Assembly (NCBI RefSeq): GCF_026230105.1
Contig: NC_079477.1
Coordinates: 11,165,001 to 11,229,000 of the forward strand
From: Diorhabda sublineata
Lineage: Eukaryota; Arthropoda; Insecta; Coleoptera; Chrysomelidae
Reading direction: 5' to 3'
Length of the DNA stretch: 64,000 nucleotides
The notes beneath the pieces were generated by a model, which did not search any database, was not told the DNA's origin, and saw only the letters and a program-made list of their open reading frames with translations. The first letter of the stretch is position 1, and every line of letters starts with the position of its first letter. Made by a program: the position numbers and the translations under genes. Below are positions 45,263 through 56,264 of this stretch, one piece after another.

Positions 45263-46227
45263 GCTGCTGGGCTGTCTTGGATCATTTTCAGTTGACAATT
45301 CCTCTGCCAAGTCCATGATCTCCATACAGTTCTCTATTGCTGACTTGCTCTCATCATACTCAAAGGTAAAGAATTTGATTCGGGACGTTTCTAAAGTTAC
45401 ATCAGTCTTTGTACCATATAAACTAACTAATTTGTCTATCATGTCTTTGGAAGTTTTACAATTAGCAATTTTGTTAGCTATCTTACTGTTTACATTTAAA
45501 CCTATCAGTGTTTGAGCTTCGACATCCTTCTTTGTCCAAGCTGAAACAGTTGCATCTGACGCAGCACCTGCTGGCTGCTTCCACAATAGTTCTCATTTCT
45601 CTTTCAACCCTTCCATTTTGCTCTGGCGTGTGTACATTCGTAAAGGTGTGAAATATTCCCAACTTGTCCATGAGTTCTTTCGTTTGTGCATTCTTCAGTT
45701 CCGTGCCGTTGTCCGATCTCAGGCTCTTCACTCTCCTTCCTAGTTGATTTTCTACAAGTCTCAGGTAGCTTGCAATCTTCTCAGGGGCCTCACTTTTCGT
45801 CTTCATGAAATAACAGCTTCGGTAGTGAGTGAAGTCGTCCTTCAACATGAGCCAATACTTTGCTCCTCCCAGGGATGGGATGTTCATCTCTCCAGTGTCG
45901 ACATGAACAAGATCTAACGGCTGCTGGGCTGTCTTGGATCATTTTCAGTTGACAATTCCTCTGCCAAGTCCATGATCTCCATACAGTTCTCTATTGCTGA
46001 CTTGCTCTCATCATACTCAAAGGTAAAGAATTTGATTCGGGACGTTTCTAAAGTTACATCAGTCTTTGTACCATATAAACTAACTAATTTGTCTATCATG
46101 TCTTTGGAAGTTTTACAATTAGCAATTTTGTTAGCTATCTTACTGTTTACATTTAAACCTATCAGTGTTTGAGCTTCGACATCCTTCTTTGTCCAAGCTG
46201 AAACAGTTGCATCTGACGCAGCACCTG
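44914..46227 (-). repeat. 657-bp direct tandem duplication inside the copia element
   Basis: Unit 1 is 44914-45570 and unit 2 is 45571-46227, both beginning CTGGCTGCTTCCAC and ending GCAGCACCTG. I find no differences between them by eye. Each unit holds a part of gag, the gag-integrase deletion junction and the start of the integrase core. The length is a multiple of three. A 4-bp CTGG at the junctions suggests microhomology-driven or unequal recombination, or an assembly artefact. Confidence 0.88.
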
Positions 46228-46411
46228 CTGGTCTGACTTTCGTGCCTGATACAATCTCAAACAGGACTTTGTTCTTAAGTGCTAGGTTTAATTTAAATCA
46301 CCAAGAAATAAAATTGACATTCCCCTGACTATCTTCACTTAACATCTCCAACTGAGATTTTACAGTATCCATTTTGCATTTAAATTCTACAATTTGACTG
46401 ACTTCTGACAT
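45914..46411 (-). pseudogene. Copia gag remnant
   Basis: The likely gag ATG is at 46411 (MSEVSQIVEFKC). The frame meets a stop after FISW, then continues LALKNKVLFEIVSGT, WTKKDVEAQTLIGLN, DMIDKLVSLYGTK and EIMDLAEELSTEN, the usual series of a copia-type Gag (UBN2-like). It runs into the deletion junction (DPRQPSSR, stop), where integrase follows out of frame. A partial second copy lies in the duplicated block at 45257-45570. Zinc knuckle and protease are absent. Confidence 0.75.
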
Positions 46412-46622
46412 TTTTTTTTTAAATAAACAAAATGAATTTACAATCTTTCGTGGCGATTTTCTGACTTAAAACGACTTGCGTGTGCGTTGTTCAACGTTGA
46501 CTTGCTGTGCGAGCCGGATGTGGTAGCCTGACTGCGTGTCGGTTCTGACGTTTTGATCTGCTTTCTGGACTTCGCCATCGTTTTCCTGGCTTTATTTACA
46601 ACAAAACCCTTTTACAGCTGCC

Positions 46623-46636
46623 CTGGGCCCATAACC
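46623..46636 (-). other. Primer-binding site (initiator tRNA-Met, half-tRNA type)
   Basis: GGTTATGGGCCCAG on the minus strand, directly after the 5' LTR. It is complementary to the anticodon arm CTGGGCCCATAACC of initiator tRNA-Met, the primer used by Drosophila copia. Confidence 0.85.
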
Positions 46637-46978
46637 TGTTGTTAATTTACAGTGGGTTTTGGGTTTGTAGTTGCAAATAAATTGAGTCCAATCTTGATCA
46701 ATGTTCGATTTATTGAACAGGATTTCAAAGTGCGTTCAAATAACAATAATAACGGAATAACAATTTCGGAGCACGTTTTTCTTTCGCCTTTCTTTTCGCT
46801 TGTGTCACTATTACATGAAACTGTCAAAAGGTGCTTATCGCCTACTAATTTAATAAAATCAGAATACATTAGAATACATAATTACCAACTTTGACTCTAT
46901 ATAAAATATAGTGTGAAGTAGGATAGGGTCAAGGTTGGGTTGGGTTCGGGTCAGCTGTCAATTAATCAATTCTCAACA
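46637..46978 (-). repeat. 5' LTR of the copia element
   Basis: 342 bp, TGTTG...CAACA, partner of the LTR at 42443-42790, followed by the GACTA target duplication. It contains an AATAAA-like motif read on either strand, but no promoter was resolved. Confidence 0.92.
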
Positions 46979-46983
46979 GACTA

Positions 46984-47140
46984 TTTATACGGAAGATAAG
47001 AGAGATCCAAGTTGGATCTGGATAGAAAAAATAGAGACGATGCGACGGGGCAAAAATAAGGAATAAGATGAAAGGAGATAAAACAAAAAACGGAATAAAA
47101 AAATAACTCAACTCCAACAAGCCTTACACCTGAAAAGGTT
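46984..47140 (+). mobile_element. RTE-like LINE, right part after the copia insertion
   Basis: Continues the fragment cut at 42442. Across the junction the reading goes from GHFMRM and SYRL to KIREIQVGSG, the expected place of the C-terminal RxxKxIxE segment. The fragment loses coding character by about 47140. The two parts flank the GACTA duplication, which confirms a nested insertion. Confidence 0.5.
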
Positions 47141-47144
47141 TCAG

Positions 47145-47925
47145 GTATATGTTCCTAAACCTACTTTACATTCGTAATATCTTCCATGTACAGTTTGTCC
47201 CGATAATTCCAGTCGAAATATTTTAGAAGAAGAATAAATGTGATGTTGATAGTAAATTTATTTCTAGTGAGCCGGGTAATCAATCTCTTCAAGAAACTAT
47301 TCCTTATTCAGTTGATCAAGCTCAATTAAGTGATGTTCATTGAAGATCTACAGTTGACAAGATTTAGATCAGAACTTGTTAGATCTCACTATATTGAAAT
47401 TTGTATTACTATATACGAAAATCAACTTCCTGAATCCTGAAACAGAAGATTTGGATTGAGAAATTTACAAACAATATTTTTAAATATTACGAAAAGAAAA
47501 CAAAGACAGGCATTTTGACCTACAGATCATTAGTGTGCAAGTCTGCTATCTATCAATAGATAGGCTGCTTGGAAGAGATTTGGGATGTGACAAAGTGATA
47601 ATTATGATGATGTGGGTAATTATTAAAAAATATTCAACTGATGGAAGAGAATATCTGATTAGAGATTCATTTCCTGCATTGAAGTTTCAAATTTTTTCCT
47701 TGACAAGTATGAGTAATAATTATGGTTACCCTTTTCGTGAATTACCCTTTTCGTGAGGGTTTAAAGATATTTGTAGAACATTATATTGGAATTCAGGATT
47801 ATGTTTGAGGATTAATGTTGATCTATATTCTAACTGAAAAAACTATAAAGAGAAAGCCAAACTTTGACTTTTTTATTATTTTGTTACCGAAATACTGAAG
47901 TACGAAAGACCTGAACTAGAAACAC
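47145..47925. other. Intergenic, no gene seen
   Basis: AT-rich. The 73-codon frame at 47535-47756 has no family signal. It could be LINE-derived but I cannot support that. Confidence 0.35.
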
Positions 47926-47934
47926 CGATCACAA

Positions 47935-48640
47935 TATTATTGCAAAAACGAGAATGACCTGTAGCGTTTGCTATATGGGTTCCAAACAACAGCCGGAAAA
48001 ATGAATATGCAGATATCTGTAGAAAAAAGCGAATAAATGGTAATAGCAAAAAAGCCTGAAAGACGTAAATTAGCTATGAACGACAACCCCATTTACCAGT
48101 GTATGATGCAATGTACATACTTCGGAGTCGAGATCACAAGCGCCAGAAACTTACAACAAGAAGTACCCAAGTAAATAAGGTCCAAAGCTATCTACAGGAT
48201 CTCATATGGAAAAACAAATATATGTCCACCAATAGTAAAGTACGCATATACAAAACAATCGTAAGACCTATATTCACATATGTAGGGGGAACTCGAGTGG
48301 AGGCAAAATACGAAGAATATGATGAGGGCAGCAGTAATGAAAAACATTGAGAACTATTGGAGTGAGACTAAGAGATAAAATTGAGAAGCAAAGGTATACG
48401 AGAAGATTGAGAAATTCAGTATACAGTACAGAGATTCACGAGGTCGAGACGACGATAGTGGAGAGACCATGTCGACAGAATAATGGAAGATCGATGGGCA
48501 AACGATGGAAAACCAATTTCAAGGAGACCTCTTGGCCGACCTTCCCAGAGATGGCACTAAAGCAGGACATCTACTTTTCAAGAAGCTAAATAATAGAAGA
48601 GAAAACACTAAGTCTTGATAAAAGAGAAAGAAGAAGAACA
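47935..48640 (+). mobile_element. RTE-like LINE, C-terminal RT fragment
   Basis: A plus-strand frame reads NMQISVEKSE, MVIAKKPERRKL, YFGVEITSARNLQQEV, IWKNKYMSTNSKVRIYK and IVRPIFTYV, then MRTIGVRLRDKI. This is the end of the RT domain of the RTE-group LINEs common in insects (KYLGVxITS-x-xNLExEV, SKxRIYKTxxRPVLTY). After a frame change, DGKPISRRPLGRP marks the C-terminus. Several frameshifts are present. It is in the same orientation as the interrupted copy at 41280 and may be a second copy of that family. Confidence 0.7.
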
Positions 48641-48649
48641 AAAAAGTTA

Positions 48650-50790
48650 TTATTCAAAGGAAGTTAACTGAGTTTTATAAGACGTAAATATTTTTTTTAT
48701 TATTGATAATGCAAATAATAAATAACTCCCTGGGGTATAAAAACTCTATTAACTAATGAAATCAATTTCATTATTATCAATTGCAACTAACAATTGCTAA
48801 TTTCAATTAACATAACTGCTTCGGCTATTACCAAATATTGTCAATAACTAATAGCTTCAACACATCCCACATTGAAATGAGGATGCAGTATAATTTAAAT
48901 AAAACAATTTTGCTTAACCATACTGGTAATTGACTATCATTAAACTCTTGTTCGTGTAGTACTTAAAATAATCATTGTTTTCAGTCAATTTATATACTGA
49001 GTTGTAAATCGCCAAATGAGATACAGAATATCAATTTCAATTTCAATAGATAGTACAACTAGAGAATGATATTTATTCTATAATTGAAGTTTCAGCGGTG
49101 CATTCTGCATAATTACGTAATTTTCCTAGTGATATTTCCAGAATCCTCTACTTGAAATAGATTGAGCTGTTTTAATCGACTATGGTTATTCACAACATAC
49201 CAGTAAAGCCAACTTTAACTATCGAGAACACAACAACACAGTTACAACAACAAGAGCCAGGCTCACTGATTAATTGTTCCGCAGACTCTCTGGTAATTAG
49301 GTTAAACTTATTCACTTTATAGACAATCTAATTGATCAGAGAGGGACTGATATGATTATCATTAACAATATAATAGTAGTATAGAAATAATAAATTATTC
49401 AGGTATATAAGTGGCTTTTTAACGAATCACCTTAACAAGAATGTTAGAATAAAGAAAAAAATCTAATATCAGTTGTACAGTTGATTTCGGCGTATTAATA
49501 TAATAACTAGCATGCCGAATAGATTGATTATTTTACGACTAGTGGATATCGTGTGTAGGTTAAGCTCGAAGTACCATCAGGGAAAACAAGATGATGTTCT
49601 AAGTCCGGACTTTGAGTAAAATCACCAGAATTCATCTGAAGTTAACACTATATATCATACAAGTCGTCTAGAAAACTATTCACCTTGAATCCTACTAGTA
49701 GGATCAAAATTAATCGAAGAAACCTTATCAAACAAAACTATAGTGCTACGAAATCATCCACTGATTTACATTGTAACCTGTTTTTATTATTTTTGTGACT
49801 ATTTTGAAAAGACAACGTCAAAGAAGGCTTTTTGTCTCTTTACGGCAATCTAAAGATCTCAAGGAGTCGAAAGTTATAAAATCTGACTTTAATATAAAAG
49901 ACGAAAGTATGCAATCGTAGTCAGGAAATAATTTGGTGTGTGTAGTGAACACATCAGGAGAGACATTCAAACTAATCAACGTATTTGAATAATTCAAGTT
50001 AAGTGAATAGTTAGTATATGATAAAACACGATACTATGCACGAGGATCACACTAAGCGCATTGACAACAAACAAAAAAGAAATCATCCACCGGATTCAAT
50101 GGATAAGTTAATTTAAAAAGATAAGAAGAAAATTATGAAGCGTGTCATAATTTAGAATGGTTTACATGTGTTTGAAATGAATCGACTGATGTTACAGACT
50201 TGGATCAAGTTCTGTTGTTTGTTCAGAATGTAAATAAATTTATCATTTATCTTGAACTAGATGGTGACAATAATATGTCTGGTACAAAATTCAAATTGAC
50301 GTTCCTTGTAGACCTCACCACGTATTGAACGTGACATTACAAGTCGAAAATAACACTATTTTGTGACTTATACTTCCAGGACAATGCTCTTGCTTTCTGA
50401 TAAGCATTTGGGATCTCAGAGATTTGACTACTTTAATATATGTAAGAGCTCTGCTGCACAAATTATTTCTCAAAGTTGCAAATCCACTATGCTTAGAGAT
50501 TAATGAATTTCAACTTTGAGTCATCGGGTTCACAACTAACATAACACATTAAGGAACAATTCCAAGATTGTTTTAAACTCAACAACTGTCTTGTAAAGTT
50601 ATTGTTCTATATCTTTATCCTAATTGCCATATAATATTTTGGCCCGCCAGGTTGTAATTCACAAGAAATGAAATATTTCTTTATACATATAGTCTATGAA
50701 TAAGATAGGTGAAATGGTTATCCTATGGTTATATTAATTACTTCCTGAATTGTCTCATTTTCATATAACTTTATTTGTTACTCTTGTATA
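48650..50790. other. Gene-poor region
   Basis: No supported gene, repeat or RNA feature in about 2.1 kb of AT-rich sequence. A poly(A) signal for the minus-strand candidate exon lies at its right end, near 50770. Confidence 0.35.
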
Positions 50791-50799
50791 CTCGTAGCT

Positions 50800-51003
50800 T
50801 TAAATTTCTAGCCAAATCACTAGATCCGTCGACGACGATGTTGTTACATTGTAATGTACATTCGGAATATTTGGTATGCAGCAGTAATCTCTCTTGTTCA
50901 CAGTAATTTTCAATGAAAATTTGTTAAGCATATTGAACGAACGTTGAACCGTCCACTTCACTTCCAGAAGACACTGTTCCCCATCAATTAACCTGTCTGT
51001 TAC
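50800..51003 (-). CDS. Candidate terminal exon of an unknown gene
   Basis: The minus-strand frame is open from 51021 to a TAA at 50800. A possible acceptor, TCATTTCAG, ends at 51004, so the exon could start VTDRLIDGEQC. The residues have balanced composition with LLEVKWTVQRSF, LKITVNKRDYCCIPNIP and NVTTSSSTDLVIWLEI: three cysteines and alternating hydrophobic residues suggestive of a secreted beta-sheet domain. AATAAA lies about 25-30 bp after the stop. These signs fit the last exon of a spliced gene, but no upstream exon was found (the next 1.1 kb is a transposase pseudogene) and I do not recognise the family. It could be chance. Confidence 0.3.
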   Translation of the reverse strand, partial: VTDRLIDGEQCLLEVKWTVQRSFNMLNKFSLKITVNKRDYCCIPNIPNVHYNVTTSSSTDLVIWLEI

Positions 51004-51329
51004 TGAAATGATGTTTGACACTTGACAAGTTCATACAATGGACGTTTTAATGTTACAACTACAGAGAACTTGAGCGTAAGTCATAATGAGCAAAACCTGG
51101 AACTATGTTGACGTGTTTGTATTTATCTTCTAGCGGGATAATATAATTATGGTAAATTGCAAGCAAATCTATGTGAAACAAAAGTATTCATAACATGTTT
51201 ACCAATCAAATATGACTATAATTATTCAATAATAATAAATATTGAGCCGGTATAAGTCAGGCAACAAATTGGCATTAGAAAAAAATGTAGCGTCAAAATG
51301 AGTCTATTACTAAAAGGATTCGAAGAAGT

Positions 51330-52200
51330 GTTACTTAAGTGTTCAATGCCCATCTTGAGCATGCATTTACGACGTTTTCCAACAAGGAGCTAGGTCCGGC
51401 GAAGTATGTCAATGAAGAGTTCCAAATTCTTCTTCTATTGCAATTCTAAGGTCCTTGAAAAGCTCCACTGGAAGAAATCACAGGGTCACATGACTATGAG
51501 CGCACTCAACGAATCCTCGACTGCCTATCCGTTCTTCAAAATGAACATCAAAGTACTCCCACACACATGAAATAAGGGATGTTTGCGAGTGTTGGATCGT
51601 TGTCCATTTTCCCACGTAAATCTTCGAGCATTTACAGATAACTTTGGCCTGTCACGTGACTCTAAAATAAGGACGGACTCACGAGACCTCCAACATGGAT
51701 ACCCGTACACACACTCACCCCTGGCAGGTTTAATTCTTCTTCAATAAAGACGTGAGGATTCTGGTCGTTCCAGTAAACGAAATTATGCCGATTAACTGTA
51801 TTGTTCAGCTTAAAGCTTAAACTCGATAGTGCATGCGTTTCAGCATTCGTCGTAAAAAACGATCGGATTTTTGAAGCTTTCCTGATAGCATGCACTGCAG
51901 ATTGGTTCGGTTACTCAACTAAGCAGCGTCACTGTTTCCATATTTTCGTTAGTAGTTACAGATATGGGTCGTCCAGAAAGCGGCGCGTCGTTAACAGCGC
52001 CCGTTTTTATTTCTGGTAGCGGCGAGTTCGGAAATTGTTGTTGAAATTCGGTAATCATAGTTTCGTAATCCGCATTCATACGTAGATACCATGTAACAAA
52101 AAAAAACTCCTTCCTTGAAACGTGACCTTGTATCGGATATTCATTCTGTAAACGAGTCTACTCAACGAGCACGTGTTATCATTACACAAACACAACTATC
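51330..52200 (-). pseudogene. Tc1/mariner-superfamily (IS630-like) transposase pseudogene
   Basis: Minus-strand pieces in several frames read, in order: a GRP-type linker, a segment ending FKLNNTVNRHNFVYWND then QNPH, VSVCTGIHVGGLVSPSLF, and farther down a broken stretch with VGVLDVHFEER-like and FKDLRIAIEEEFG. In intact relatives these are FHLSGYVNRHNCRYWSxENPH, VxVWxGIxxxGIIGPFFF and LKxAIxxEI. The GC content and codon pattern differ from the flanks, as expected for a foreign gene. At least four frame changes or stops make it dead. Terminal repeats were not identified. Confidence 0.55.
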
Positions 52201-52209
52201 TGAGGCATG

Positions 52210-52955
52210 AACATTATTCGTTTTAATTTTTTTCGACAGCGTTGCCAGACTTATGAACGTTGCCGGACTTATGCCGAGAGCGTTGCCGTTGCCGACATCT
52301 GTATAATTCACCTTTAGTCAAGATTATTAAAATTATCAATATTGAGATATTCATTCTCAATACTTTCTCATAGTTTCATAGTAGTATTTTCCATTTCTCA
52401 TTATACGTACACGTAAAGCTCTGGACACTGAAGTATGTTTTGAAACAAGTGTTACATTTTTTAACCAATAATTTACACAATACAACCAAAATATACATCG
52501 CTAGAGAGCCGATTTAACAATTTTTCGAAACTAACTAAAAGCATTGTGGGGAAGGAAAATCTATTTTTCTTCATTAATTTTCATCAAAAACAGCAATTTC
52601 CGGCTTACTCGATTTAAATCTTTCAAATCCTAAATTTGATACTAGTATCGCCATCTTGTAATAGGTAGTCAAACCCAGCAACAGAGAAAACTTGAAATCT
52701 ATATTATTATATATTATTTAGGAAAATTTTTCATATTTTGTTAATGAATTCTTGTACATAATTTGTAATGTAAGTTAAATCTCCGATGTATTCTCAATTT
52801 TTCCAATGCAAAATTTTATACTAGTTTCGCCATCTCCTTATAAAGAGCTGAAATTAATATTAGAGGTTGCTTCACTTCAGTATCTCCGGACATCTATTTT
52901 AGAATAGTTGAGTTATATAGTAATAGTTACCTTGGGCATATTAATACTAGAGCGC
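52210..52955. other. Intergenic, weak inverted repeat
   Basis: GGACACTGAAGTATG near 52423 and CACTTCAGTATCTCCGGACA near 52870 are inverted relatives, and ACTAGTATCGCCATCT recurs as ACTAGTTTCGCCATCT at about 52640 and 52822. This may be a small mariner-derived MITE. No gene. Confidence 0.3.
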
Positions 52956-52956
52956 G

Positions 52957-52957
<1 letters not shown>

Positions 52958-53002
<45 letters not shown>
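52958..53002. repeat. TA microsatellite
   Basis: About 22 TA dinucleotides, ending near ATACATAC. Confidence 0.9.
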
Positions 53003-53004
<2 letters not shown>

Positions 53005-53007
<3 letters not shown>

Positions 53008-55065
53008 CTTTTTATAATGAAATGTGCCAAGCTTAGAAAAAAGCATCCTTTGCCTTAAAGACGTATTTTTATATCACCGTGTGGTGATTGGGGAAATAAG
53101 AAGAGGGCGTAAAGAAAGAGAACGGTGAAAGAAGTAGAATACAAGAAATTAGAAAGAAAGCCTTGAACAGTGGATAAAGATAAACTATTCTGTAGCTTTT
53201 TTATATCTCGTTCAAATATTGAAACACGAATTTTAGAGAAAATTGCTAATATTACTATGTTTATGATTATAATAATGTTTTGGAGTAAAATCATAGACAT
53301 ATTATTAAGAAGAGCGAAGTGAAGAGAGAGAAAAAATTTCCTTACTCCCCTCTCTGTCATTCTCTACTCTATACTGATTGGATCACCAAGACGTCGCAGT
53401 TTTGAACGGTGGGAACGGCAAAGAAAATAGCGAGTAGACAGAGGGAGATTGAAAAGTTATGAAAATAATAAAATTGGATCTGTAAACTTTTCTCAAGTAT
53501 TTTCTTCTTGTTAATTTCCATCCGGAGGCAGCGTTGGGTTTAATAATATTTGTTTTTATTCATAATTTAGGAATGTGAAAAAACCTTCAAAGAATCCCCT
53601 AAAGCAGTAACTGTACAATATTATACTCATGATGGGAATTCTTTGTGTCTATCGTAGGAAAAATATGTACAATAAAATCAAGTCCGGCACTGGACTGGAT
53701 TAATTCGCTCGATTACTGGACTGGAATAATGTCAACCAAACTTAAGTCCAAATTTAAGCAACTATTTTAACGAAAAAAGACTTTAATAATATAAATATTT
53801 GTGGTCAAATGAGCAGATCCGTAAATTATAGAAAATAAACATTGAATTGAGAGAGTACATGGTACATTTGGGTGAAATTTTCACACAAAATATTTATAAG
53901 TTATATAATATATTATATATGTATTCAATCTTGTTAAACTTCCATACTAGCTGCGATCTCTTTTAGTGAATGACCTAACTACCTGATAGATATGTTCCCT
54001 TTTTGGAAACAGAATATCCGAATGTCCCAACCAGATTTAAATTACAGTAATCTTCAATTCAGAAGAAATCGATTCATCAAGAAGTATTTTATCTATTTAT
54101 ATTATATATTAGTCGATTGTCGAATTAACTCAATAATTTTGAAATATGCTAAATTATTTACTCAAACACATTTGTTAGCTACTCTCAATGATAAAACTCA
54201 GGTTATTGACTTTTATTTTCTAATATCCAACTAGGTGCAATATAACGGAGAAAAATAATTTCAGTATTGGGATATTTTCAATAGAGGTCGCTTCTAACAG
54301 TATTTATCAAAAAGATTAATTCAGTACTGTATTTTTGTGCTCCAATTTAATTGAAAGATTAAAAATCAGAAGTTATGATGTGAAATTGATATAAGTACAC
54401 GTCAAAATTAGTTTGCAGCATTACACTAGTTAACACTACTGGAAAAAAGTAAAATTAGTATTAGTTTCAATAGAGGACGACACTAGACGGTATCAAACCA
54501 TTTTTATTCCATTATTTCAAAACATAAATAACATTTCAAACAAAAAAATTAACTCATTTTATTTAATTTGGTGAATAAAGAAAACAAAATATTTTGAATT
54601 GATTAAACTTCTTTTATAAATTCTATAGAACAATAAAACATTTACTTTTTCATTTTGTATTATAACAAATTAATACTTATAGCATTAAAAGAAAGATTGT
54701 GTAATTTATAATTATATATAAGTGGAAGCCATAAAGTTTTAATAATTATAAATTATTCCAGTGTCATTTAAGATTTAACAACTTATGCGTCGATGAGAAT
54801 AGGATAAGATAAGTTTTACAGCGTGAGAAAAATTTAAGCGTTTATTTCAAAAAGCCTTCCTCGAACTCATTGAAACCATCTTGAAGTAACATCCGATTGA
54901 TTGAAGTCTTTTAGAGTTTTAGAAAAGAAAAAGTTTAGTCTCTCTTGTAATTCTTCTCCAAAATACTTAATCAGTAATAATTCAACATCAGCTAGCTTTG
55001 TTGGTTTCACTGTAATGCCCATTGAAATCATCTGAGCATAAAAATACTTGTCTTAATTTGAAACT
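53005..55065. other. Gene-poor region
   Basis: No supported gene. The 101-codon minus frame at 53055-53360 lies in a purine-rich/pyrimidine-rich patch and is hydrophobic from base composition alone. Confidence 0.35.
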
Positions 55066-55074
55066 GTTCTGACC

Positions 55075-55450
55075 ATATACACGACAACAGCTTGAAGTTC
55101 GGTTCCCAAGCATACCCTGAGGATACTCGACTCAATACAGAAGAGAGCAGTTCAACTTATGGGCGATCCAATGTTGACTAGAAACTTGCACAGCGTAGAT
55201 CATAGAAGAAAGGTTTCTGACCTAACTCTATTTTACCGATACAACTACGGCAGATACTCATTCAAGTTGTCCAACTTAGTCCTGTCTAGAGAAATACCTC
55301 CAAGACCAATTCGACAGTTGCGTAAAAATACCAAGTTTGCCTGAAGACGCCCAGAATGTCAATTTACCCAGACTCTTCTGTTTGGAAAATTACATACACA
55401 ACATACAGAAGTTGAGGATTATTAATTCTGCTTTTTACATATAAAACTCT
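55075..55450 (+). pseudogene. Jockey-like LINE C-terminal fragment
   Basis: The plus frame reads TLRILDSIQKRAVQLMGDP, then LTRNLHSVDHRRKVSDL, then TLFYRYNYGRYSFKLS and PPRPIRQLRKN. This is the C-terminal end of jockey-group RT proteins (LLDxIQKRAxRLIxD...L..RRxVxxLxLFYRYxxGxCSxEL). It starts without the catalytic RT part and its last portion breaks frame near 55342. It is a typical 5'-truncated dead copy. Confidence 0.65.
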
Positions 55451-55454
55451 GAAC

Positions 55455-56260
55455 ATAAAAATGCTCTAGGTTTTTGTCTTTTTTCGAAACCAGTCTGGCT
55501 GTTTCGATATCTGAATTATAATAAAGCTCCCCTCATATTGGTAGCTTAAGGCGCCTCATTGAACAGTAATTTATCAGCCACATTGGATAAGACCAGTTTT
55601 GTTATGATATTTCAGATGTAAAAGTAATCGAGATATAATCGAGAGAATTGTAAATACGAGTATAAATTCATTCAAGTACTATTCTGTTTACGTAGCTTTC
55701 AATATGATATCAAACTAATACCATTAGCTATCATCAATATTCTGCTTCTATTGTGAGCTAAATTAATCCAAAGACATTCTAGTTAATATTCCAAAAGATA
55801 AAAGTGAGCTATTTTTTTAGCTACAAAATGCCGTGGATTGAACTTTTGCCACACTGCATGAATTTTCATGGAGAGAACTCAACAGCAACAACATACTCTC
55901 TAGCAGATCACTTAACATTCATGTTTGAATGATCAGATTTATTTATTTCCCTATTTCAACAGATCTTTTACCATAAAAAAATTTTACTTGGAACGTAGAA
56001 TAAAAATAAACGCCATTTCTAGTAGATAATATGAACAGTATCGATTTATTTTTCTGCAGTTTTCATCAAATGATATAATTTTCATATTGAGTATGCTGGA
56101 ATTCTGAAATATACAATCGAAAAAAATGTGATCAGAATTATTTATAAATCAATATCAACATAGATTAAAGTATTTAATCTTTGATATTAATGAGAATTAT
56201 AAAGTTTAATATGTGTCTCCATAGATAATGATACTAATTTGGTGGTTGATAACTTTGTGT
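55455..56260. other. Upstream region of the transporter gene
   Basis: AT-rich sequence before the transporter start codon. It should hold the 5' UTR and promoter, but no TATA or initiator pair is convincing. Confidence 0.35.
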
Positions 56261-56264
56261 AGTA

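Larger units (their letters stand above)
42443..46978 (-). mobile_element. Ty1/copia LTR retrotransposon, nearly full frame but defective
   Basis: The two LTRs (42443-42790 and 46637-46978) begin TGTTG and end CAACA, and the insertion is flanked by the direct repeat GACTA (42438-42442 and 46979-46983). Transcription runs on the minus strand. Next to the upstream LTR lies a primer-binding site complementary to the anticodon arm of initiator tRNA-Met, as in copia. At the other end a purine-rich tract AAGGAGGAG abuts the LTR. Inside are gag, integrase, reverse transcriptase and RNase H remnants in copia order. Zinc knuckle, protease and the integrase N-terminus are deleted, and a 657-bp block is tandemly duplicated. 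The element is inserted in an older RTE-like LINE. Confidence 0.92.

Noticed and set aside
53055..53360. 101-codon minus-strand frame resembling a membrane protein
   Set aside because: The hydrophobicity comes from a purine-rich plus strand. Composition is skewed to Phe, Leu, Ser and Ile and no family pattern is visible.
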